DNA from: Rheum nobile
Lineage: Eukaryota > Streptophyta > Magnoliopsida > Caryophyllales > Polygonaceae
Length of the DNA stretch: 64,000 bases
Direction: 5' to 3'
NCBI GenBank assembly: GCA_027886185.1
Contig: WOAB01000689.1
Span: 4,960,001-5,024,000, forward strand
A model generated the notes under the pieces. That model had not been told where the DNA came from. It saw only the letters and a program-made list of their open reading frames with translations, and searched no databases. The number at the start of each line of letters is the position of its first letter. Position 1 is the stretch's first letter. This document shows positions 23,585 through 33,400 of this stretch, one piece after another. A program made the position numbers and the translations under genes.

Positions 23585-23995
23585 GAGGGGCTCGAAAACT
23601 TGAGGAATTCGTGGAAGAAAGACCTCGTTTCATACAAGGAGAGGACGTGTCTTATTCCTTAAAAGAATAATATATTAAGAGCGTGGAAGAACATGTGGAC
23701 CACAAATAAGTAATTTTTTACATTGAAACGAGTTCATATGGTTTTTTTTTTCAATATCCAATTAACATTGTTTTTTTATAGGGTTGAGGGAATGCATACC
23801 TATTACTTTACAACCAAAAGTTAGGAAATGAATCTGTAATGAAAGAAAACACCAAAAAATACCTCCTCAAACCTCAACTAATCTAGAATGAGATGAATAT
23901 TTGTGGCCACTCTGTATCCTTTCCTTGAGCTGCCTCTTTCCCGTCTATGGAGACCACCTGAGAATACTCATGCTTGTCCAGTTCAAGCACTGAAT
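23585..23995 (+). pseudogene. MULE transposase relic, 3' part after the gypsy insertion
   Basis: After the GAGGG duplication the reading continues the MULE relic from 7521. Pieces like SWKKDLVSYKERTCLIP and RAWKNMWTTNK fit the transposase region after the DDE core. An intron-like stretch (about 23709-23781, ending 'ttatag') is followed by VEGMHTYYFTTK. Frameshifts and stops are present. Matching is by motif order only, so this is less sure than the 5' part. Confidence 0.5.
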
Positions 23996-24099
23996 GACCT
24001 CAGAAGGTATGAAAGTACACCTACAATGAGGACTATTATAACAGAAAACCATTAGTAATTGGTATTATTAACCCTTAACGATAAAAAAATACAATTAAT

Positions 24100-24290
24100 A
24101 TCTTCAAAAGTCCGATGCCTTGTGCCTTAGCCCGCGATGCCTAGACCGAATTCCGGTACAATAAGGCTATTACACTGGCTCCCCAAGCATAATCCCAGGT
24201 ACGATCGTGGTCTAGCAAGAGCTGCATATACTTGTGCTTCACCTTCATGGTAGACTTGTCTACAGACAGGTACCGCCTAGAAGCATAATC
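24100..24290 (-). pseudogene. Plant mobile domain (PMD) fragment
   Basis: The minus strand translates to a stretch including DYAWGASVIALLYR, which resembles the 'Y-D-W-G-x-A-x-L-A-Y-L-Y' motif of the plant mobile domain (as in MAIL1 and serine/threonine phosphatase 7 long-form proteins). It is short and broken by stops. A matching N-terminal piece lies at about 28313-28440 on the same strand, and a non-autonomous LTR element lies between. PMD genes are often carried by transposons, so this may have belonged to the neighbouring MULE. Confidence 0.4.
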
Positions 24291-24383
24291 AGATAGTCGG
24301 AAGCTATATGGCTAGCATTCCCACTACGATGTATCATACGTACCCTCCAACCTAACATATAATGGGGCAAGTGGAATGCCACC

Positions 24384-24640
24384 TGATGGATGTCTTCCTC
24401 CATTGACCTTCATCAACACCTTGGCCGACCACAGCTTACCTAAGCCATCGCTTGGCTGGCCGCCGCTACCTCGACGCCATGACATCAAGGACATCGACGC
24501 CATGACATGTCATGGCACGTAGACATCGGCGCAGCCAATGTCACACCTATCTGAGCCTTAAGTTCTTATCCTAGTCATTTTAGTGGTTGCTTCATGTTTT
24601 AGACTTGCCTTAATGGATGTGAAGGACCATCTCTTTTTCC
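24384..24640 (+). repeat. 5' LTR portion of the non-autonomous element
   Basis: Direct repeat of 27481-27730 starting TGATGGATGTC. Similarity fades after 'gatgtgaaggaccat'. The rest to about 25340 is of unclear origin; it has no gene that I recognise. Confidence 0.6.
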
Positions 24641-25356
24641 CCTTGTTGTCGCACACTCAACTCAAAAGTTTTGTGGGCCCTCTCTTCCATTCAATTCAAG
24701 GTCATTACATTCCATTAGGCCTCCACATCAAACACAAAAAGAAAAAGTCAAAGGATAAGAAAAGAGGCCCAAGAAAAACGCAAAGGCCCACTTCAAAAAA
24801 AAAAAAGGAAGCATAGCATTTCGGTTGGGCCACACCAAAATCCACAACAAATTCGTGGGCTCTCCCACTTCACCTTAGCAACATGGGCCACTAAGCTTGC
24901 CCCTCCATTTTCTTCTCTTGCCACTTCACATTTTCCACCCCGTGACCCACATGGCAGCCCACTCCCTCCCTTCCCACTCTTGTCACTCTAAGTTTTAAGG
25001 ATTGGGTTTCCTAAATAGCCTAAGTCTTACAAATTGGAAATATTGGAAGTGCCTAAGTCCTAATCAAGTCTTGCAAGTCACATGCTACCACGACCTTGTG
25101 CTTTCTCCTTAAGCCTTCTTCTCGTGAATTTGTTTTGATTGTCTTAGGCTTAGCGTGTTATCCCTCTATTGATGTGATTGCCTTGGTTGCCTAGAACTTT
25201 GACTTGCTTTGCCTTATTGCTTGTCTTGCATTGGTTTTGATTGTCTTAGGCCTAATGTATTCATATTCTCTTAGTATGATTGTTTTGATTGCTTGGAACT
25301 TTTGACTTGCTTTGCCTCATTGCTTGTGCTAGGCGAGTCACCATGGAAGAGCCACA

Positions 25357-27108
25357 ATGCGTTATCACGCTCGGCCGCTGCCGGGACGGCACCCACAAGG
25401 CCCAGCTCGTGACCACATTCCCTTGTATAGAGGTTCTTACCCACGCTCCGCCCCTAGGCTCGCCACTGACTACGAGGTCAGCCGCCGCTACGGCCATAGC
25501 TTCACCGAGTTCGATCAAGCGGATGAATCTTTTGGAGGCTATGCAAGGGAAGGCGCCTATGGAGAGTATCTAGAGGCCTTTGAAGACGAGGCTTGGGCGG
25601 ATGTGTACCCCCGAGGTTATGACCGTGCCCAGGGCCAGTCTCGGCGCCCGCTAGACCATCGTGATCCGGATTGGTTGTCGCCTCCCCGCACCAACCTCCG
25701 TGCCAATGGCCATGCTTGTTGCCCCCAACAAGAACGGCGCCTCTTGGCCAGCTTCCACGCCGCACCCGCGGCGCCCACATCACCCATGGCCCAGCCCCAG
25801 CCGGCTCCCATTCTCACCGCAGGCCGCCGTGATAAGGCCGTCGTCGAGGCCTTGCGCGCCGCATTAGTCGAGCTCCGCCGAGAGAAGGATCTTGTCGAGG
25901 CCGAGCGACGCCGAGAGGAGGAGGCCACCGACTCCCGGATGGCCGCCCTTGAGCACCACTTGGCCACCCTCCTCCCCGCACACGCGACGCCCACTTCACC
26001 CATGGTCCAGCCCCCGCCGGCTTCCATCCTCACCACGGGCTGCCATGATGAGACCATCGCCGAGGCCGAGCGACGCCGAGAGGAGGAGATCAAGGCCGCC
26101 GAGGAGCAACTATCGGAGGAGGCCACCGACCCCCGGATGGCCGCCATAGGGCCCCCCTTGGCCATCATCCCCACCACTTCCCCGCCGCCTACTCTGGCCT
26201 TGGTGCCATTTCCCCCGATGCCCACTCTTACTGGCGCCTCATCCCATGGCCCGACCGACCACCACCACCTTGAGGCCTCGGCACGTGTGGAGCCACGAGT
26301 CCTTGAGTGTTCATTGGCCGCCATTGAGTCACTTACGGAGGAGCCCCTTGAGTGCATCTTTGCAGCCTGGATGGCCGAGGAGACCCGCGCCGACGCAGCA
26401 CGAGCGGCCGCGATGAGCTACAGCCACGAAGCCGCAGTCGAGGAGGCACACGCTACCAAGGCCCACATCACGGCCACCGGTAGCCAACCACCACCTGGCG
26501 CGCTTCCCACTGGCACGGCTTCCGCCTCCCCCTTGGTGTCGCACCCTTGCCTCACCACCAAGGAGGGCGGTGTCACGTTTCCACCTTGTCGCCTATTAGC
26601 GCCTCCCCATTGTCTCACCCCCACGAAGGCCAGCGCCCCATGGCCGTACCACCGAAGGAGGATTGTGCCTTGTTGCCGCCTTGGCCGACGCCCGTGTTGC
26701 TTCTTGGCGCCGCTCCATTGCCCCACTCCCATGGAGGCCGGCGCCCCATGGCCGCACCACCGAAGGAGGATTGTGCCTTGTTGCCGCCTTGGCCGGCGCC
26801 CGTATTGCTTCTTGGTGCCGCTCCATTGCCCCACCCCCAAGGAGGCCAGCGTCCCATTGTCGCGGCACCAAAGGAGGAAGGCACCTTGTCGCCACTTGGT
26901 GCCTCTCCATTGCCCAACACCCACGGAAGCCGGCGCCCCATTGTCGCGCCACCAAAAGAGGAAAGTGCCTTGTTGCTGCCTTGGCCGTCGCCCTCGTTAC
27001 CACTCGGTGCCTCACTATTGCCCCACACCCGAGGAGGTCGGCGCCTCATTGCCTCACCAACAAATGAGTTCTCCCTCTACCTGCATCATGAGGCCCTTGC
27101 CTACTTGA
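25357..27108 (+). CDS. Repeat-rich internal ORF of the non-autonomous LTR element
   Basis: This 583-codon frame fills the internal region. It is rich in Ala, Pro, Arg, Glu and Cys. The N-terminal part (DYEVSRRYGHSFTEFDQ) is non-repetitive. Residues of about 130-260 include two copies of a segment with EAERRREEE, which would form charged helices. The C-terminal half is a tandem repeat with units like PLHCPTPMEAGAPWPHHRRR. No zinc knuckle, protease or polymerase motif is seen. It may be a diverged gag-like protein or merely open because the GC-rich repeat lacks stops; several other long frames overlap it on both strands. The start codon is arbitrary. Confidence 0.35.
   Translation: MRYHARPLPGRHPQGPARDHIPLYRGSYPRSAPRLATDYEVSRRYGHSFTEFDQADESFGGYAREGAYGEYLEAFEDEAWADVYPRGYDRAQGQSRRPLDHRDPDWLSPPRTNLRANGHACCPQQERRLLASFHAAPAAPTSPMAQPQPAPILTAGRRDKAVVEALRAALVELRREKDLVEAERRREEEATDSRMAALEHHLATLLPAHATPTSPMVQPPPASILTTGCHDETIAEAERRREEEIKAAEEQLSEEATDPRMAAIGPPLAIIPTTSPPPTLALVPFPPMPTLTGASSHGPTDHHHLEASARVEPRVLECSLAAIESLTEEPLECIFAAWMAEETRADAARAAAMSYSHEAAVEEAHATKAHITATGSQPPPGALPTGTASASPLVSHPCLTTKEGGVTFPPCRLLAPPHCLTPTKASAPWPYHRRRIVPCCRLGRRPCCFLAPLHCPTPMEAGAPWPHHRRRIVPCCRLGRRPYCFLVPLHCPTPKEASVPLSRHQRRKAPCRHLVPLHCPTPTEAGAPLSRHQKRKVPCCCLGRRPRYHSVPHYCPTPEEVGASLPHQQMSSPSTCIMRPLPT
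26599..27060 (+). repeat. Minisatellite of about 108 bp inside the LTR element
   Basis: Units begin with variants of 'ggtgccgctccattgcccca' at about 26599, 26707, 26815, 26899 and 27005. The first spacings are 108 bp; later ones are shorter. The repeat explains the long overlapping frames in all phases. Confidence 0.75.
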
Positions 27109-27480
27109 AGAGACACACCCACCTTGGCCGGCGCCATACTCGTCGGATGGAAATTATGGAGCCTTGTCCTTATTGTGTCAAGCGCAAGAAAGGCCAAGAC
27201 AAGATTGTTGACATCTTGTCTAAGAGTTTGCTTGTCCTAGGACGTTGGCAAACAAGTTCCCACATTTGGCGAAGTTTTCAGCCCGACGCCACTCCAAGCC
27301 CCGCCCTTGCGGCCATGGCTCTTTCAACGTGCTCAAGTGGTTCGCCACCCATGATTATGAGGTGGAGCTTCCCGAGGACTAAGACGCCCACCCCGCTCTC
27401 ACATTGGTCGTCCTCTTCCCCTATGTGCACTCGGCTTATGCAGACGAATTGAGGACAATTCTCCCTCAAGAAGGGGAGAA

Positions 27481-28281
27481 TGATGGATGTCAGCCCCCAT
27501 TGACCTCCATCAACACCTTGGTCGACCGCAGCTTACCTAAGCCATCGCTTGGCTGGCCGTCACTCACCTCGACGCCATGACATCAAGGACGTCGACGCCA
27601 TGACATGCCATGGCACGTGACATTGGCGCAACCAATGCCACACCTATCTGAGACTTAAGCTCTTATCCTAGTTATTTTAGTGTTTGTTTCATGTTTTAGA
27701 CTTGCCTTAGTGGATGTGAAGAACCATTTGCATATGGGCATCAATCCAAGGCCCATTAGTGGTTTTTTCTTTGTTGACTGAAATGCCATGGTATTTAAAC
27801 TCTCTTGTTAGTTCATTTGTAACTATTTAAAGATTTTAAGAGCTGAATTATTATCCTTAGGTTGAGGAATACTTTCTTAAGGCCTCCAACTTATCTATCA
27901 ACTCAAGCATCCAATCAATCTCTCTTTCTTTCTCTCAAATCTCACGCATTCCTCTCAAACAATCAAGTTCGTGTTCTTGCTCCAAGAAGAAGACAGCCAA
28001 GGAACCTCTCCTAGAGGTTCCCTTGGCCTATTGCATCCCTCAGCTAGCCTCCTAGCAGCCCCCTCGGCTGGCCCTCGTCTTGCTCGGCTCTCCAAGTCAC
28101 TTCGCTTGCTTCCGCCCTCAAGACATCCCCAAGGAGCCATCAAGACCAGTCAGTGCCCAAGGAGAAGTTCAAGCCCTCTCTTGTGCCACGATCTGGAGCT
28201 CAAGCTAGTGAGACAAGGCATTCAACCCCTTGTTTCACATCCGGAGCTCAAGCAGAGTCCGAGTTCAACCTCATGGATCTG
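27481..28281 (+). repeat. 3' LTR of the non-autonomous element (right end approximate)
   Basis: Starts TGATGGATGTC right after the polypurine tract. It includes 'atggtatttaaactctcttg' (possible TATA region, about 27789) and an R/U5-like stretch 'attatccttaggttgagg' (about 27848). The end is placed before the PMD fragment, near 'ttcaacctca' (28281), by inference. Confidence 0.5.
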
Positions 28282-28312
28282 AAAAGTGATGGACAAACTT
28301 ACGAACATCGTG

Positions 28313-28440
28313 GAGTGTGATCGTCATCTTGCGCCACAGGAAGTGAACGTCTTCTCTCCTGGTATCACCGCTTTACAAACGCCGATATCAGAATGGTGTG
28401 AATACTACCGTAATCCAGAGTAACGAGAGAAGTAATACAG
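28313..28440 (-). pseudogene. Plant mobile domain N-terminal fragment
   Basis: The minus strand gives pieces in shifting frames, ISAFVKR then YQER then KMTITLHDV, which fit the conserved start of the plant mobile domain ('ALVERW-P-E...FHLP-GEMTITL-DV'). A good splice donor (gtaagt) follows HDV. It is broken by at least two frameshifts. Together with 24100-24290 it looks like one decayed gene split by the LTR element. Confidence 0.45.
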
Positions 28441-28479
28441 CTCTGCTACGCTAAGCCCCACCACGTACTCTAGAGTACC

Positions 28480-30430
28480 GAGTGAAGGGCGCGCACATTC
28501 AAAATCTTCTCCAACTGAATCACAAAATTTATATTAATATTAATTACAAATAATAATATAAATATAAATAATAAAAACCAAAAAATTCCTAATTACAACA
28601 TAATAAATAGTGACGAATTCAACAATTACAATATGAAATATAATCATAAATAAACACATGCGTACCAAATCCTCTGCAATAGGCACGAGAGGAGTTTGTT
28701 CACCCGCAACACAAATATAACTAGCAATATGGATGGGTCATCACGTAGCGAACAAAAAAATCCGGTTTATTTTGTCCGCCAACACGTAATGGACAAAAAT
28801 AATAAAGTAGTATTTTATCTGCAACGACGTAATGGAAAAAATATTTGCCCGCAACCACGTAACGGACAAAAACTGGTTTTTTCGGATCTACTTTTTGTCC
28901 GCCACAAGATAGCGGACAAGGTTAAAAAAAAGGACGGCGCACAAATAACCTTTCTTGGTGCGCGTATCATAGGCAATATGGATCGGGTAGTCCGTGGGGA
29001 GGTCAAATACTCACGGCCCTCCTGGCTACTAAGGCGAGGGAGTTGTCGTTGACTCGGGAGTGGGAGTCGGCGGGACCGGGGGAGTTGTAGTGGGATCAGG
29101 ATCCAATACGGTCAGGGAATCAATACCCATCCCTAAATCCTCGATCGAACCCAACGGGTACAGGGAAACATAATAGCTCGGCATGGAGGTATCGTCAACA
29201 TCCGGCATGGCCGTATCCTCTTCGCCAGACATGCGTCGTCGTCATCCTTGTTAGTCTCGCATTGTAACTGTGAATGACTTTCTCTTGCGCTCTTAGCTCC
29301 ATTGCGCAACGACGGACAAATTGTGACACAACATGCACGTGTAGGCAACATGACCTCGGACGTCACACCGAAAAAGCCGAGATCGTACGATCTTTTAACC
29401 ATGCATAAAAATCACACTAAGCATGCATCATTTAAAATGAGAGAAAGGAAACTTGCCTTAGAGCCTTATGTTAAACATGACCTCGAGGGGGCCCATACTA
29501 AACCATAGCCCATGGATAATTCAGGTAATACGCATAACATTTTTATAATTATTTAAATATAATAAAATACATGAATAAGTGCAACAATTAATTAATTTTC
29601 TTCAATACATGAAATAGTAATATAGGATTTAATGGATGTTGATAATTATTCTTATATTAATCAACTTTCAAACATAAAAAAACTAAAATCTAAGACATAT
29701 TTTAGTAAATAGAATAAGAACTAGAATTGATAATCGGTGAACGGATGGAGTCCGATTGATGGGTGAGAATTACATCACCCACCTATCATGCGTTTCACCC
29801 GACCCACTAACCACCCGACCCACCAACCACCCGTCATGCGTTTACTTCAAGTGATTATCCACATATTCGGGTTGAATTTTTCGGGTAAAACGGTCACCAA
29901 CAGGTAATTTCCAGCCCTTTCCAACCCTACTTACTCATCCAATATCCGGAATATTTGCACATTTTAAGCTTACTTTAGAAGAAAAAAATTATGTGTTTTG
30001 GTGACAAACTGTGTGAAATTTACCAAAGGCAAACATTTGGCTCTCCGTCTAGAATCGAATCGAATCAAATGTGTAGGATAGTTTTTTTCTCCCCTTTTAC
30101 GGAAGCAAAAATACTCTCTTATCCAAATTGTTGAGCTGGACTCTTTGAGAATTCATTCGCAAAAGGGCCCACTCACCAACAAGTACCAAAGGCAATAGAA
30201 ATTAGGATTCAAGTCACTCAAATTTTGGATTTAGATGATCTTATCTTATACTCATTAAACTTGGTGTCCAAGTTCATATAGAACGAATCAGTCAATGCTA
30301 CAACAACAGAACTCAGTCCCAACTATATGATCCGCGATGGTACAAGAAAATCTTCAAAGAAGGAAATGGCTACCTCTTTCATGGTGTAAGCTTGTTGACC
30401 CCACACCTCTGAAGCCTCAGCCTGGACATT
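28480..30430. other. Intergenic region with transposon debris, no intact gene
   Basis: From 28520 to 28680 the sequence is AT-rich. A short repeat cluster (28715-28925) and some moderately GC-rich sequence to about 29500 follow. Small frames here (118 codons at 28696 on +, 67 codons at 29029 on -) have no recognisable motif. The part from 29520 to 30430 is AT-rich with 'cacccgacccac' repeats near 29790-29830, and ends at the RRP6L3 stop codon. Confidence 0.4.
28715..28925. repeat. Cluster of TTTGTCCGC...ACGTAAYGGACAAA near-palindromes
   Basis: Four to five copies of a short dyad of the form 'tttgtccgc-n-acgtaacggacaaa' occur within 210 bp, e.g. at about 28769, 28845 and 28898. This looks like a subterminal array of a DNA transposon, but no terminal inverted repeat was found nearby. 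Confidence 0.5.
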
Positions 30431-33400
30431 TCAAGATCTTTTGGTGGGATTATACACACTGAACTCACCAAAATCTCTCCTACCACTGGAAAAATTATGT
30501 CCACGTCAAACCCTTATGCAAAAGAAGATGAACAAAACATGTTGCAAAAGGTGAATTAGTTCATTGTCTGACAATAACATGCCAAAGAATTTCATATGAA
30601 CACCCCTGCCACGTACCAGGGAAAGCCTAAATTATTGACAAAAAGATCACATATTGAAGAACTTGTGTCCTCTATTGGAATAAGAAAAAAAATGCTGTGT
30701 GTACATTCAAATTCATATATTTCACTAAGGGAAGGACAATATTTTGGAATTATGGTGGCTCAACCAGCAAATGACCACTCGTGGGCTCATGGCTTCATGT
30801 CCTGGAACTTAAAAATAGGAATTACAGCAATTGTGATTTGTGGCAAAATCAATCTCCTGAGTGATCAAGTTGCAAGAACAGCATTTATGCAGGTTCACCA
30901 AGTCAACTAGTATAGGTGATTTAATAGAAGTTAGAAAAACATATGATGGGTAAGCCAAGGGCAAGGACCATGAGATATCAGCTTGCGTGAAATTGCATAG
31001 ATTTTCACAGTATATAGTAAAACAAAACAACATGATTAGCGCCTAATTAATGTTGGGCCGCCAAGTTTAAGCCATTCTACTAGGTCCACATGCTGTACCC
31101 ATAAGCCATCATTTTGGAACCAATTGGGATCATATGGAATTGATCGAAGGGTAGCTGCAGGCATGGAGCCAAGGAAGGGAGCTACGGATTATTTTCACAA
31201 AACTCGTAATTTTCTAGAATCTAGATATCGTCTTTTCTAGAGTTTCATCTCAAGGAAGGATCTTAAGTTTTCTAGGATTGTATCTACATATTATCTTTGG
31301 GATTATTTTAATTACTTTTCCTAATTATTTGAGGACTGGTGTACTGTACTGTTATAAATAGGACAATTCTAAAGTTTTCAATTTGAGAGCATCAGATATT
31401 AAGTTTTGAGTTTTAGAGCAATAATATTTGTTCTTTGCATGCCTTAAATTCTGAGCGAGCTTTTGAAGTGGGCTGAAGAGATTACTTGAGTGGCATTGCT
31501 TTGGAGGACAAAGCCCTAGGCCTCGTCCCTTTGTGTCTTAGCTTTGGGGATTTTACTAGGTCATATCTTTTCCTATTCCACCACCAATTCATCATATTTA
31601 CACTTTTTTTTTAAAAAAAAATCATATTTACACTCTACTTTCACTATCATAGCCCCTACACAGTCCATGGCCATCCATCATCATCCTATAAACCCCACAC
31701 AAATCCTAGCCGAAACTTCAACTATCAGATATCAAGAAGAGAATGTTCATAGGATAACATCTTATAAAACTAATTAGTTTTCACCAATTAGAAGAATATT
31801 TGACAGATGTACAGAGGACTTACAAAAATAAAAACTAGTTCAGATAGTTTTTCACATATATAGAAAGTACTGATAAAAAAAAGTCTTAGTTTACATTTCT
31901 TTTATATAGTGTATCTTAAGGAAATTGAAAGAACAAAATGACAAAAAAAGTCTTAGTTTACATTTCTTTCAATCATTTCTCAGTAAGCTTTGGCAATTGA
32001 AAGAACAAAATGACAATTTCAAAATTTGAAGGAAATGTTATGTAAAAACGTAATTTTGAGTGAAGAATTTGGTAATGCTAGAGAACGAACATACCTATGC
32101 ATTATGTCCCAACCGGCAGGCAAGTACTTGGGATTCAGGGAATCGACTAAAACTTGTCGCCATCTTTGACAAAATTGGTTAATGCCATCATCTCCATGCT
32201 TGCTTAGCAAATAATCTACAACTTTTTTCCCATGGGGACCATGACCCAGCAACGACACTTTTGAACCAAGCCCTGTTGACACAGTTCCATTAGATTTAGG
32301 ACAGGATAATTTAACAGTATCTTTTAACCCGCTTCTGTCTATACGATCCTCCAATATATCTTCAACCTCACGCATATTTTCGTCTTCCATAGAAAGATCC
32401 TGCCCTCTGTGTATAGTAATCTCATCTGTTTGTGAAAGTATGCTTCTATGTTCCAGCTCTGGTCCATTAGAATTTAGTGATTCAAAAGTGTCCTGTGCAC
32501 CTTGCTCCTGCTCAACGTCCTGAGTGATATTCGCTGCAGCCTGCTTACAAGACATTCCTTTTTTCTTTTCAAATTTTCTTTGTTCATGTGGGCTCATGCC
32601 AGCTAAGAAGGCATTCTCCAAATCCTCTTGTGAAATCTCCCTTCCCCCGTAATATTTTTTTACAATCTGCAAGCATACACAAAATAACATGAAACCAGTC
32701 AACATAACAGAATAGTTTGTACAAAATTATTCTAGGGCCAATTGAAGAAGACACACTACCATATCAATCAACCAACCGAGGCATATAAAATTAAGGAGAA
32801 AAATCGGTTGAAAGATTTTGAGATGTTGCACCTGATAGAGATCATATAACCCAACATTGAACTATACTTATGAGTTTGGTAATACAGCAGTAATGCTGAT
32901 TTCCATGAAAGAGAAATAGAGAGTTATTGCTTAAGCGTGATGCTGGTCAAAGACTAAATATGACAACAAACAGTCTAACACTAAATAAGACAATTACATT
33001 TTCCAAGACTGTTTATTAATTAATACATATAAGAAGTGTCTTAGTAATGTATTAGTTTGTAGGAAGAATTTATGTTATTCAAGACTATTGATCTTTATAT
33101 ATATACTCAAACTGAAGATATTTTTGCATGTACAACAACAATTGGCCTAGTGTAATCCCGTACAAATGGGGTCTGGGTGGTCGAGTTGTACGCATCCATA
33201 CCCCGATCAAGTTTGAGTGGGTGTTTCCGCAAGTGTCGTGCACAATGCGTTTGACAACACACTTATGAGGAAAAAGGTACAGAGCTGAAAGATGAAAAAA
33301 GAAGGGTGGGAAATTCAAATTTATCATGTTTGGTTGGAAAGGAAAAGAAATAAAGGAAAACCAGGAATGTTGTTTGGTTTGGAGGGAAAGTAGAATAAAT

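Larger units (their letters stand above)
24384..28281 (+). mobile_element. Non-autonomous LTR retrotransposon (no pol)
   Basis: About 250 bp starting TGATGGATGTC occur twice in direct orientation, at 24384 and 27481, with the same internal landmarks (cttacctaagccatcgcttg, gacgccatgacat). A polypurine tract (AAGAAGGGGAGAA) lies directly before the second copy, as expected before a 3' LTR. The internal region has one long frame and no protease, reverse transcriptase or integrase. After about 24640 the left copy no longer follows the right one, so the 5' LTR is rearranged or diverged. The right end is not fixed: I could not find the expected duplication of CCACC after the 3' LTR. Confidence 0.6.

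Noticed and set aside
25617..27049. Minus-strand frames of 139-246 codons opposite the GC-rich LTR-element ORF
   Set aside because: Produced by the GC-rich minisatellite, which has few stops in any phase.
30596..30910. 104-codon + strand frame near the end of RRP6L3
   Set aside because: It lies in intron 11 of RRP6L3 on the other strand, with no recognisable domain.
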